This document shows, piece after piece, positions 8,413 through 16,558 of a stretch of DNA of 64,000 bases. How positions within the stretch are numbered: position 1 is the first letter of the stretch; every line of letters begins with the position of its first letter. The stretch comes from Microbacterium sp. GCS4. GTDB taxonomy: Bacteria > Actinomycetota > Actinomycetes > Actinomycetales > Microbacteriaceae. Where the stretch lies: contig NZ_LGYE01000003.1 of assembly GCF_001262495.1 (NCBI RefSeq), positions 310,001 to 374,000 of the forward strand, read 5' to 3'. The translations under genes were made by a program, and so were the position numbers. The notes under the pieces are model-generated. The model was given only the letters and a program-made list of their open reading frames with translations, ran no database searches and was not told the DNA's origin.

Positions 8413-9201
8413 TCAGCGTCGAGCGACGACCAGAGGCACGCCCGTGACGGGATGCGGGAAGACATCGACGGCCTGACCGTAGACGGCCTCGATCCGCGCG
8501 GCTGTCAGGACTTCCGCGGGTGTGCCCGACGCGGCGACCCGACCGCGGTCGAGCAGGGTGACGCGGTCGGCGTGCGCGAGGGCCGCGTTCAGGTCGTGCA
8601 GCACGATCGCCACCGCGATGCCGGCGTCTGCCTGCGCGCGGATCAGTCGCATGACGTCCTCGTGGTGCTTGAGGTCGAGGGCCGCGGTGGGTTCGTCGAG
8701 CAGCAGGATGCCGGTGCTCTGCGCGAGCACGCGGGCCAGGGCGACCCGGGCGCGCTCTCCGCCCGACAGCGAGGTCACCGGGCGTGAGCCGAGCGGGAGC
8801 ACCTCGGTCGCGGCCATCGCCGCGGCGACGACCACGTCGTCCTCCGCGGACGCCTCGGTGCGCGCCCACGGCGCCCGTCCCATGCGCACGACCTGCTCGG
8901 CGCTGAACGGGAACGAGACGGCGTTCTCCTGCAGCAGCACGGCGCGTGCGCGGGCGAGGTCGGCTGCGCGGATGTCGTCGAGCGGCGTCCCGTCGAGCGC
9001 GACCTCTCCGGAAGCCGGGGCGATGTCGCCCGCCAGGACCCCGAACAGCGTGGACTTGCCGGCTCCGTTCGGGCCGACCAGGGCGTGGATCTCGCCGGCC
9101 CTGATCTCGATCGAGGCGTCGTCGAGGATCGCGCGGTCGCCGCCGAGGCGCACGGTGATGCCGGACGCACCCAGGCGCGCGGAGGCGTCGGCGGCGCTCA
9201 T
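8413..9201 (-). CDS. hmuV: Heme ABC transporter ATP-binding protein
   Basis: A 262-residue FecE/HmuV-type ATPase that energises import of heme (or another iron compound) through HmuU. Walker A GPNGAGKS, signature LSGGERARVALARVL and Walker B ILLLDEPTAALD are complete. ATG at 9201 is preferred because it overlaps the hmuU stop (ATGA); an in-frame ATG two codons upstream is possible. Last gene of an iron-regulated hmuTUV operon. Confidence 0.9.
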   Translation of the reverse strand: MSAADASARLGASGITVRLGGDRAILDDASIEIRAGEIHALVGPNGAGKSTLFGVLAGDIAPASGEVALDGTPLDDIRAADLARARAVLLQENAVSFPFSAEQVVRMGRAPWARTEASAEDDVVVAAAMAATEVLPLGSRPVTSLSGGERARVALARVLAQSTGILLLDEPTAALDLKHHEDVMRLIRAQADAGIAVAIVLHDLNAALAHADRVTLLDRGRVAASGTPAEVLTAARIEAVYGQAVDVFPHPVTGVPLVVARR

Positions 9202-10271
9202 GCCCATCCTCCCGAGCGGCGTCGCGTGCGAACGAGCAGCCACAGGAAGAACGGTCCGCCGACGAGCGAGGTGATCATGCCGATGGGGAGGTCGGCGAGC
9301 GGCACGGCCGTGCGGGCGACGAGGTCGGCCAGCGCGATGAGCAGCGCACCGCCGAGCGCTGAGGAGATCATGAGCGGCAGGTGCGCCGGTCCGATCAGCA
9401 TGCGCATGAGGTGCGGCACGACGAGTCCGGCGAAGCCGATGATGCCTGCGAACGCCACCGCGGCGCAGACGAGGATCGCGACCGTGACGATCACGACCAT
9501 GCGCAGCGCCTCGACGCGGACTCCGAGGTGTCGTGCGGTGCGCTCGCCGAGGGCGAAGAGGTCGAGCTCCGGGGACACGATCAGCGCCACGACCACGCCG
9601 ATAGCGACGAGCGGAGCGACGAGCGCGGAATGCGACCAGAGCGCGCCGTTGAGGGATCCGAGCTGCCAGAACACGATCTGCTCACGCGTCGACGTCGTGC
9701 CGAGGAACGTGAGGAACGCCATGCCGGCGCCGGCGATCGCGTTGATCGCGATGCCGGTGAGCAGCAGCGTCACGACCTCGGTGCGCCCGCCCGACCGGCT
9801 GATGAAGTACACCGCGAGCACGGCGGCGAGTCCGCCGAGGAAGGCGAAGGCCGGGGTCGTCCACATGCCGAAGGATGCGAGGCCGAGGGTGATGCTCGCT
9901 GCCGCGCCGAGCGCCGCGCCGGAGGAGACGCCGACGACTCCGGCATCCGCTAGCGGGTTGCCGAAGATCGCCTGCATGAGCACGCCCGAGACGGCGAGGG
10001 CCGCGCCGACGAGCAGTCCCAGGACGAGGCGCGGGAGGCGGAGGGTGTAGATGACGCCGTAGTCGGTCGTGGCGGCCGGGGCCCAGGCCGAGTCGATGCC
10101 GACGCCCTTGAGCAGCACGCCGATGAGGTCGGTGGGTGACAGCGTGTACTGGCCGCTCGTGATCGACAGGACGGCCGTCGCGACGAGCGCGGTGACCAGC
10201 CCGGCGACGACGAGGGTGAAGCGCAGCGTCCGATGGCCCGCGGGAGTGCGGGTGACGACCTCGCCGCTCAC
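9198..10271 (-). CDS. hmuU: Heme ABC transporter permease (FecCD family)
   Basis: A 357-residue inner-membrane permease with about nine to ten helices, of the BtuC/FecCD/HmuU type. Family segments are visible: LPRLVLGLLVGAALAVSGVLMQAIFGNPLADAGVVGVSSGA and, near the C-terminus, GIIGFAGLVVPHLMR. It overlaps both hmuT (10268-10271) and hmuV (9198-9201) by ATGA, so the three proteins are made in step. Heme as substrate is inferred from the adjacent HtaA-type gene. Confidence 0.92.
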   Translation of the reverse strand: MSGEVVTRTPAGHRTLRFTLVVAGLVTALVATAVLSITSGQYTLSPTDLIGVLLKGVGIDSAWAPAATTDYGVIYTLRLPRLVLGLLVGAALAVSGVLMQAIFGNPLADAGVVGVSSGAALGAAASITLGLASFGMWTTPAFAFLGGLAAVLAVYFISRSGGRTEVVTLLLTGIAINAIAGAGMAFLTFLGTTSTREQIVFWQLGSLNGALWSHSALVAPLVAIGVVVALIVSPELDLFALGERTARHLGVRVEALRMVVIVTVAILVCAAVAFAGIIGFAGLVVPHLMRMLIGPAHLPLMISSALGGALLIALADLVARTAVPLADLPIGMITSLVGGPFFLWLLVRTRRRSGGWA

Positions 10272-11392
10272 TTCGCGGGCTCGGCTGCGGCGGCCTCGGG
10301 CGCGTACAGGGCGCGGGCGATCGCGCCGATCAACTCGGCGGAGCGGGGCCCGAAGCTGAGAATCTCGCTGTCGGCCATGTCGATCACGCGACGGTTCGCG
10401 CCCGCGGGGGTCTCGGCGATCGCCGGGATGCGCTCGATCAGCCCGTCGATGCCGCCGACCGAATCGAGCCCGTCGGTCATCATGACGAGCACATCGGGCT
10501 GCGCGGCGACGAGCGCCTCGGCGGTCATGGGCTTCATGCCCTCCCAGCCGATCTCGCCCGCGACGTCGACGCCGCCGACCGCGTCGATCAGGGAGTCGGC
10601 TCCGGAGTCCTCTCCGAAGATGTAGTACACGTTGGCGCTGCCGCGGACGTAGAGGAACAGCATCCGCGCGCGGTCCTCGGCATCGGCCGGCACGACGGCG
10701 GCGATCTCCGCGAGCGACGCCTCGAGGTCGGCATCCAGTCGTTCGATGAGGGCTTCCCCGCGCGAGGGCACGCCCAGGGCACTGGCGATCTCGGTGACCA
10801 GCTCGTCGGTCGTGTCGAGGCGGCGGTCGCTCGAGATCACGACGACGGCGATGCCGGCATCGCGCAGCTGCTGCCGCACCTCCTTGGGGCCGATCGTCGT
10901 GTCGGTGAGGATCACGGTGGGGGCGAGTTCGAGGATCGCCTCGGCGTTGAGCGTGTGGCCGGACTTCGTGACGACGGGCAGGTCCTCGGTGCCGACGAAC
11001 TGGGTGGATGAGTCACGGCCGACGACCCGATCGCCGAGTCCGAGCGCGAACACGGTCGACGCGATCGTGCCCGAGATGTCGATGGGGAGGATGCGGTCGA
11101 CGTCCGTGACCTCGACCTCGCGGCCTTCGCTGTCGGTCAGTGTGACGGGCAGGTCGGGGGCGGTGTCGTCGCTCACGGGCTCGATCGCGTGGCTCGACAG
11201 GCAGGCCGTGGAACCACCGGTCGCGGCGCGGACGTCGTCGACCAGGTCGAGCGAGGCGAGGGGGACGGATGCCTGGGGGCACGCGTCCGGAGTCACGGCG
11301 TCCTGCGGTGCGGCGGTAGCGCCGGGGTCGGCGCACGCGGTGAGGCCGACGGCGAGAGCGGCAGCGAGCAGGAGGGCGGGGACTCGACGCAT
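10268..11392 (-). CDS. hmuT: Heme ABC transporter substrate-binding lipoprotein
   Basis: A 374-residue lipoprotein with signal sequence and lipobox LTAC, so it is anchored outside the membrane. The mature part has two Rossmann-like lobes of the periplasmic-binding family for heme and siderophores (VDRILPIDISGTIAS; TKSGHTLNAEAILELAPTVILT; IGWEGMKPM). It hands ligand to HmuU. The ATG at 11392 lies 6 bases after TAGCCT, and the iron box covers both, implying a leaderless iron-repressed transcript. Confidence 0.92.
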   Translation of the reverse strand: MRRVPALLLAAALAVGLTACADPGATAAPQDAVTPDACPQASVPLASLDLVDDVRAATGGSTACLSSHAIEPVSDDTAPDLPVTLTDSEGREVEVTDVDRILPIDISGTIASTVFALGLGDRVVGRDSSTQFVGTEDLPVVTKSGHTLNAEAILELAPTVILTDTTIGPKEVRQQLRDAGIAVVVISSDRRLDTTDELVTEIASALGVPSRGEALIERLDADLEASLAEIAAVVPADAEDRARMLFLYVRGSANVYYIFGEDSGADSLIDAVGGVDVAGEIGWEGMKPMTAEALVAAQPDVLVMMTDGLDSVGGIDGLIERIPAIAETPAGANRRVIDMADSEILSFGPRSAELIGAIARALYAPEAAAAEPAK

Positions 11393-11410
11393 TAGGCAAG
11401 GCTATCCTAA
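11392..11410. promoter_or_regulatory. DtxR/IdeR iron box at hmuT
   Basis: TTAGGCAAGGCTATCCTAA matches 16 of 19 positions of the DtxR/IdeR consensus. It covers the -10 (TAGCCT on the minus strand) and the first base of the hmuT start codon, so bound repressor would block both. Confidence 0.85.
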
Positions 11411-11433
11411 AACTTGACGCAGTCTTCCGCGCG

Positions 11434-11455
11434 GCTCTATTCTCAGGAATAGAGC
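11434..11455. promoter_or_regulatory. Hairpin between the two iron boxes
   Basis: Perfect 9-base arms GCTCTATTC and GAATAGAGC around a TCAG loop in the hmuT-htaA divergent region. It could be a second regulator site (for example a heme sensor) or an RNA hairpin in the htaA leader; the sequence does not decide. Confidence 0.5.
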
Positions 11456-11459
11456 TCAC

Positions 11460-11478
11460 TTAGCTAAGCCTAACCAAC
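11460..11478. promoter_or_regulatory. Predicted iron box upstream of the HtaA-type gene
   Basis: TTAGCTAAGCCTAACCAAC matches 14 of 19 positions of the DtxR/IdeR consensus, about 75 bases before the GTG start of the large surface protein. Confidence 0.65.
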
Positions 11479-11553
11479 AATCACCCTTCGCCCGATCGCA
11501 TTGCGGCACCGCCGGCGCGCGCCCGAACCGCGCGCCCGGGAGCCTGGAGAACC

Positions 11554-14500
11554 GTGAATCACACAGCCACAGCATCCTGGGGGAGCAGGCGTCTGCGCGT
11601 CGCGCTCGCCGCTCTCCTCTCCTTCCTCCTGATCGCCGCCGGAGCCGTGATCGTGCCTCCCGCGCACGCCGCGTCCGGCTCGGTCGCAGCGACCGTGGCC
11701 TCCGCCGACGCCGCAGGCGTCTCGGTGCAGGTGCAGGCATCGGGGCTCCCCGAGGTCTCCAGCGCCTACGCCGCGCTCATCGTCAAGGGCACCGAGGCCG
11801 GACTCTCGGGCCCCGGCGGTGGCTACGCGGCGTTCGCGACGCCGTTCCCGGCGGTGAGCGCCGGTGCGAGCTCGTTCACGCTGACCGCCCCGGCCGACAA
11901 GCTCGACCGCACGCAGGTGTACGAGGTCCTGATCTGGCAGCAGCACTCGGTGCCGAACGCCGACACGATCTACGCCCGCGGCGACGTCGCGATCTCCGAT
12001 GCGCAGTGGGATGCCGTCTTCCCGCCGACCACCGACCCTGGCACAGACCCCGGTACCGACCCCGGCACGGACCCGGGAACCGATCCCGGCACGGACCCGG
12101 GTACCGATCCCGGCACGGACCCAGGTACCGACCCCGGCACGGACCCCGGCACGACGCCGGAGCCGACCGAGCCGTCGATCGCCGTCTTCCTCGCCGACGG
12201 CACCACGCCCGCCGGCACGACCGCTCTCAAGGCCGGCGACAAGGTCGTCGTGAAGGGCTCCGGCTACGACCCGACCGCGAACGTGGGCGGACGGGGCGTA
12301 CCGATCCCCGCGAACCTCCCGCAGGGCACGTACGTCGTGTTCGGCAACTTCGCCTCGGCCTGGCAGCCCTCGACGGGCGCCGCGTCCGCGACCCGTTCGG
12401 TCGGTGCGCAGCAGTGGGCCCTCGCCGAGTCCGTGCTCCTCCAGGTGCCCTCGCAGTACCAGTCGACGATCCGCTCGCAGTGGGTCGACATCGCTGCCGA
12501 CGGCACGTTCACCGCGACCCTCACGCTCAAGGACACGGCCGCGACGCCCGGTGCCTATGGCGTCTACACCTACGGCGCCGGCGGGGTGAGCAACGCGGCG
12601 CAGGAGCGCAGCGTCGCCCTGAACTACGCCGTCACTCCCAAGATCACGGCCGTGGCATCCCTGGCCGAGGGCGCGCCCGGCGTCACCACGAAGGTCACCG
12701 GCACCGCGTTCGGCAGTGCCACCGGGGTGTATGCCGCGGTCATCGAGACCGGCACCGAGGCGAACGTCACCGCGGGCGGCGGCTTCGCGGCCATGCAGTA
12801 CGTGCGCTCGGTCACGGGTGGGGCGTTCACGGTCGACCTCAACGCCCCGGCTGCGGCTCTCGACCGCACGAAGACCTACGAGGTCATCGTGTGGCAGCAG
12901 CACACCATGCCGAACGCGCAGACGATGCTCGCCCGCACGCCCGTCGCGATCAGCGACGCGATCTGGGATGTCGTCGACCCCGCACCGGCCATCACCGTGT
13001 TCCTCTCCGACGGCACCACACCCGCCGGCGCGACCGCGCTGAAGGCAGGCGACACGATCGTCGTGAAGGGCTCCGGCTACGACCCGACCGCGAACGTGGG
13101 CGGCCGCGGGGTGCCGATCCCGAACACGTTGCCGCAGGGCACGTACGTCGTGTTCGGCAACTTCGCCTCGCAGTGGCAGCCGTCTACCGGGGCCGCGTCC
13201 GCGACCCGCTCGGTCGGTGCGCAGAAGTGGGCGCTGGCCGAGTCGGTGCTCGATCAGGTGCCCTCGCAGTATCAGTCGATCATCCGCTCGCAATGGGCCG
13301 ACATCGCGGACGACGGCACGTTCACCGCGACGCTGACCCTGAAGGATGCTCCCGCGACGCCCGGCGCATACGGCGTGTACACCTACGGCGCCGGTGGCGT
13401 GACCAACGCGGCGCAGGAGCGCGGCGTCCTGCTCAACTACGGCAACGCCCCGGTCGTCTCTGCGACCGTCACGGACGCGACCGCGGCCGAGGGCCTCGCC
13501 GTCACGGCATCCGCGTCGAAGCTCGGCGACATCGCCGGCGCCTACGTTGCGCTGATCGAGACCGGCACCGAGGCCGATGTGACGGCGGGCGGCGGCTTCG
13601 CCGCGATGCAGTACGTGCGTCCCGTCACGGGCGGCGCACTCACGGTCGACCTCACGGCGGCCGCGAAGCTCCTCGACCGCACCAAGACCTACGAGGTCAT
13701 CGTGTGGCAGCAGCACACCATGCCCACCGCGAGCACCATCTACGGCCGCAGCGCGGTCACGGTAGCGCCCGAGCAGTGGGAGAGGATCTTCGGCCCGACG
13801 ACCACACCGCCCGTCACGCCGACGGCCCCCGAAGTCGTGGTGCCCGGAGTCGTGGTGCCCGGTGGCTCGCTGCGCTGGGGCATCTCGACCTCGTTCACGA
13901 ACTACGTCACGGGTCCGATCGCCAAGGGCGCGATCGAGGTCTCGGGCGGTGCGACGCGGTCCGAGGGTCGCTTCCAGTTCGGTCAGATGGCCGGGGGCGA
14001 CTACAGCACGGCTTCGGGGCTCGGCAGCGTGATCTACCGCGGCTCCGTGCGTTTCACGGGTCACGGCGGTGTGCTCGACGTCACGGTCTCCAACCCGCAG
14101 GTCACCGTGACCTCCGCCGGCGCGGCGACCCTGTCGGTCACGCACGGCGGCGCGCAGGTGGCGTTCGCGACGCTCGACCTCTCGCGGGCCGTCGTCACTT
14201 CGGCCAACGGTGCGGTCACGTACTCGGGAGCTCCCGCGACGCTCACGCCTGCCGGTCGCGACCGCGTGCTCGCGGGCTTCTCGACGACGCTCGACCCGGT
14301 GACGTTCACGATCGGATCCGTCGCCGCCGCCCCCGCGGGCACGACCGGAACGGTGGCCGCGGCCGCCGTGAAGGCGAAGACGACGATCCCTGCGACCCCG
14401 CCGGCGACCACCGGCATCCAGATCGACGGGACGAACCTCACCGCACTCCAGTCCGGGCAGTCGGCCAGCTTCTCGGCATCCGGCTTCCAGGCGGGCGAGA

Positions 14501-15408
14501 AGGACATCAAGGTCGTCGTGTACTCGACGCCCGTGCTGCTCGACACCGTCACGGCGGATGCCGACGGCGTGGCGACCTGGACGGGCACACTGCCCGCGAG
14601 CCTCGAGGACGGCGCGCACACGCTCACCCTGCAGGGCTCGGTGTCGCGCGGGCTCGAGTTCACCCTCACCCGCGCCACCACGGCGGCGCTCGGCCAGTGC
14701 ACGGTGGAGGGAGCGACCCTGCAGTGGGGCTTCAAGGAGTCGTTCCGCACGTACATCGAGGGCATCGCCGCGGGCGGATGGACGCTCGACGGCGTCGAGT
14801 ACCGCTACCCGGACTATGTGTGGGAGGGCGGCGCGGGCTCGTTCGAGGACGAGACCTTCACCGGTCTGGTCGCGTTCGGCGGCAGTATCGCTTTCACCGG
14901 ACACGGGGGAGCACTGAACACGACGATCGCGAATGCACGGGTCGAGCTCGCGGGCGACACCGGCTACATCGTCCTCGACGTGCTCGGTACGACGCAGGAC
15001 GGTCAGAGCATCGACCAGCAGGGCGTGCGGTTCGCGGAGTTCTCGCTCGCGGACGCCGCCGCCGTCGACGGGATGCTGTCGCTCGACGCGCTGCCCGCGA
15101 CCCTCACCGAGGCCGGGGCTGCAGCCTTCGGCACGTATGCCGCCGGTGAGGAGCTCGACCCGGTGACCGCGCGGATCCCCGTCGCCACTGCGTGCGGTGC
15201 GACCGCCGAGGAGCAGGACGACGCGCCCGCCGAGGCCAGCGCGGCCACGACCGCGGTCACCGCCGTGGCCGATGTCGACGGCGCGCCGGTGTGGCCGTGG
15301 ATCGTCGGCGGCCTCGTGATCGTCGCGCTCGCCGCAGGCGGAGGCGTGCTGCTGGTGCGCCGCGCCCGGGCGAAGGCCGAGGGGGCCGAGGTCACGACCG
15401 AGGTCTGA
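11554..15408 (+). CDS. Large cell-surface HtaA-domain heme-binding protein with internal repeats
   Basis: A 1284-residue surface protein, probably the heme receptor feeding HmuTUV. Residues 1-39 are a signal peptide. Then come a repeat A (about 35-160, ending in WQQHSVPNA), a TDPG x10 linker (161-200), repeat B (about 209-360), A2, B2 and A3 (to about 750). HtaA domain 1 begins at 770 (SLRWGISTSFTNYV), an Ig-like linker spans about 950-1045, and HtaA domain 2 begins at 1052 (TLQWGFKESFRTYI). A helix (1246-1270) and an RRARAK tail anchor it in the membrane. Cys1049 and Cys1214 flank HtaA2 and could form a disulfide. GTG start with CTGGAGA upstream. Corynebacterial HtaA has no such A-B array. 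Confidence 0.88.
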   Translation: MNHTATASWGSRRLRVALAALLSFLLIAAGAVIVPPAHAASGSVAATVASADAAGVSVQVQASGLPEVSSAYAALIVKGTEAGLSGPGGGYAAFATPFPAVSAGASSFTLTAPADKLDRTQVYEVLIWQQHSVPNADTIYARGDVAISDAQWDAVFPPTTDPGTDPGTDPGTDPGTDPGTDPGTDPGTDPGTDPGTDPGTTPEPTEPSIAVFLADGTTPAGTTALKAGDKVVVKGSGYDPTANVGGRGVPIPANLPQGTYVVFGNFASAWQPSTGAASATRSVGAQQWALAESVLLQVPSQYQSTIRSQWVDIAADGTFTATLTLKDTAATPGAYGVYTYGAGGVSNAAQERSVALNYAVTPKITAVASLAEGAPGVTTKVTGTAFGSATGVYAAVIETGTEANVTAGGGFAAMQYVRSVTGGAFTVDLNAPAAALDRTKTYEVIVWQQHTMPNAQTMLARTPVAISDAIWDVVDPAPAITVFLSDGTTPAGATALKAGDTIVVKGSGYDPTANVGGRGVPIPNTLPQGTYVVFGNFASQWQPSTGAASATRSVGAQKWALAESVLDQVPSQYQSIIRSQWADIADDGTFTATLTLKDAPATPGAYGVYTYGAGGVTNAAQERGVLLNYGNAPVVSATVTDATAAEGLAVTASASKLGDIAGAYVALIETGTEADVTAGGGFAAMQYVRPVTGGALTVDLTAAAKLLDRTKTYEVIVWQQHTMPTASTIYGRSAVTVAPEQWERIFGPTTTPPVTPTAPEVVVPGVVVPGGSLRWGISTSFTNYVTGPIAKGAIEVSGGATRSEGRFQFGQMAGGDYSTASGLGSVIYRGSVRFTGHGGVLDVTVSNPQVTVTSAGAATLSVTHGGAQVAFATLDLSRAVVTSANGAVTYSGAPATLTPAGRDRVLAGFSTTLDPVTFTIGSVAAAPAGTTGTVAAAAVKAKTTIPATPPATTGIQIDGTNLTALQSGQSASFSASGFQAGEKDIKVVVYSTPVLLDTVTADADGVATWTGTLPASLEDGAHTLTLQGSVSRGLEFTLTRATTAALGQCTVEGATLQWGFKESFRTYIEGIAAGGWTLDGVEYRYPDYVWEGGAGSFEDETFTGLVAFGGSIAFTGHGGALNTTIANARVELAGDTGYIVLDVLGTTQDGQSIDQQGVRFAEFSLADAAAVDGMLSLDALPATLTEAGAAAFGTYAAGEELDPVTARIPVATACGATAEEQDDAPAEASAATTAVTAVADVDGAPVWPWIVGGLVIVALAAGGGVLLVRRARAKAEGAEVTTEV
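12034..12153 (+). repeat. Ten tandem TDPG codon repeats
   Basis: Ten consecutive 12-base units encode Thr-Asp-Pro-Gly, forming a stiff, acidic linker between repeat A1 and repeat B1 of the HtaA-type protein. Third-position changes between units show the repeat is old enough to have drifted or was selected at protein level. Confidence 0.95.
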
Positions 15409-15420
15409 CCCCGCAGGACG

Positions 15421-15459
15421 GCACCGCCCTCCCCGCAGCGGACGCGGGGTGGGCGGTGC
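15421..15459 (+). terminator. Terminator after the HtaA-type gene
   Basis: Arms GCACCGCCCTCCCCGC and GCGGGGTGGGCGGTGC pair almost fully around a 7-base loop (one A-T-position mismatch), 12 bases after the stop codon. Confidence 0.75.
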
Positions 15460-15528
15460 TCTGCGTCCGGGGGCATCCCCGTCGCAGACCCGGCAGCGGT
15501 GCACGGACAACGGTGGGACAATGGAGTC

Positions 15529-15843
15529 ATGTCCTCCCACGATTCCTCCCAGACGGTCGAGGCGACCGTCCGCCGCGTGCCGCGCTACGGCGTGTTCATG
15601 GGCATCGGCGTCGTGCTCGGCATCGTCGTCGCCGGCATCCTCACGCTCGTGGGCAGCTACGAGCCCTCCGACGCCGTGAACGTCGTCTACCCGCCCGGAC
15701 AGGTGTTCGGCTTCCTGCTGCTGTGGACCGTGCCGATCGGCCTCGCGCTGGGCGGCGTCGTCGCCCTCGTGATCGAACGCGTCTCGCGTCGCCACGACCG
15801 CGTCGTGCGCGTCGAGCACGAGACGATCGTCGAGAGCGACTGA
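15529..15843 (+). CDS. Small two-helix membrane protein of unknown function
   Basis: A 104-residue protein with helices near residues 22-42 and 58-80, a basic cytoplasmic tail (RVSRRHDRVVRVEH) and no recognised domain. The ATG at 15529 follows GACAAT by 6 bases, the leaderless arrangement common in this window. It stands alone between the heme island and an unrelated unknown gene, so context gives no role. Confidence 0.7.
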   Translation: MSSHDSSQTVEATVRRVPRYGVFMGIGVVLGIVVAGILTLVGSYEPSDAVNVVYPPGQVFGFLLLWTVPIGLALGGVVALVIERVSRRHDRVVRVEHETIVESD

Positions 15844-15866
15844 CCCCCTCCGACGTCGGGCCCCGC

Positions 15867-16493
15867 CTACGCCAGCTCGGCGATGATGGGCCGGATGGCC
15901 GCGTCGAACGACACCACGTCGCGCCGCAGGCCGTCGGTCACCGCGACCGTGAGGGCGCCGATCCACCAGATCCCGCGCTGCGAGAACGGCAGCACCTGCA
16001 CGTTGAGTTCGAACGAGTGCGCGCGGCGGCCGATGTCGCGCTCGAATTCTGCGATCGCACTCGCGTACGCACGGTAGGCCTCACCGTCGGTCGAGCCGGA
16101 CCGGTGAGCCATGGAGCTGCGGATCGACGCCACATAACGGTCGTGTGCGACGCGGGCGTAGTGCAGCGCGGATGCCGCGTGCGGGGCGATCGCGTCGGTG
16201 AGCTGCTCCGCGCCGGAGGCCGGCAGTGCGACGAGGGTGTCGAAGCCGTCGACGAGTTCGAGCGGCACACCGGAGTGGTGGGCGCGCGGCTCCACCGTCA
16301 TGTCCCAGTAGTCGCGCCACTGCGTCTCGAGCTCGGGCGTCGCGTCGGCCGCATCCGGAGCCCTCACCGGCAGATCGCGCAGCGAGGGCAGATCCTGCGG
16401 GGTGCGGATGCCGAGCGACTGGCGCAGCGCGAGCGCCACGAGCACGGGGACGCTCGCGTCCTCGCGGATCAGCCACTGCGGCTTGTCGGCCAT
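15867..16493 (-). CDS. Conserved hypothetical protein
   Basis: A 208-residue soluble protein with no signal or membrane segment and no catalytic motif I recognise. The N-terminus (MADKPQWLIREDASVPVLVALALRQ) and the C-terminal WWIGALTVAVTDGLRRD look like a conserved actinobacterial family. It is divergent from purM. TACGAT ends 6 bases before the ATG, supporting this start. Function unknown. Confidence 0.7.
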   Translation of the reverse strand: MADKPQWLIREDASVPVLVALALRQSLGIRTPQDLPSLRDLPVRAPDAADATPELETQWRDYWDMTVEPRAHHSGVPLELVDGFDTLVALPASGAEQLTDAIAPHAASALHYARVAHDRYVASIRSSMAHRSGSTDGEAYRAYASAIAEFERDIGRRAHSFELNVQVLPFSQRGIWWIGALTVAVTDGLRRDVVSFDAAIRPIIAELA

Positions 16494-16540
16494 GGCCCCA
16501 TCGTAGGAGATGCCGCGCGGGGATCGGAGGGCGCCGCGGG

Positions 16541-16558
16541 CGGTAGGCTGGACGCGTG
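16541..16558 (+). promoter_or_regulatory. purM -10/start element identical to purD
   Basis: CGGTAGGCTGGACGCGTG contains TAGGCT, a 6-base gap and the GTG start of purM. The same 18 bases precede purD on the other strand (7154-7171). Confidence 0.75.

Noticed and set aside
11470-15966. Long open frame antisense to the HtaA-type gene (about 1500 codons)
   Set aside because: High-GC sequence leaves the antisense frame open. The product is His/Arg/Gly-rich with no domain, while the plus strand encodes a coherent surface protein.
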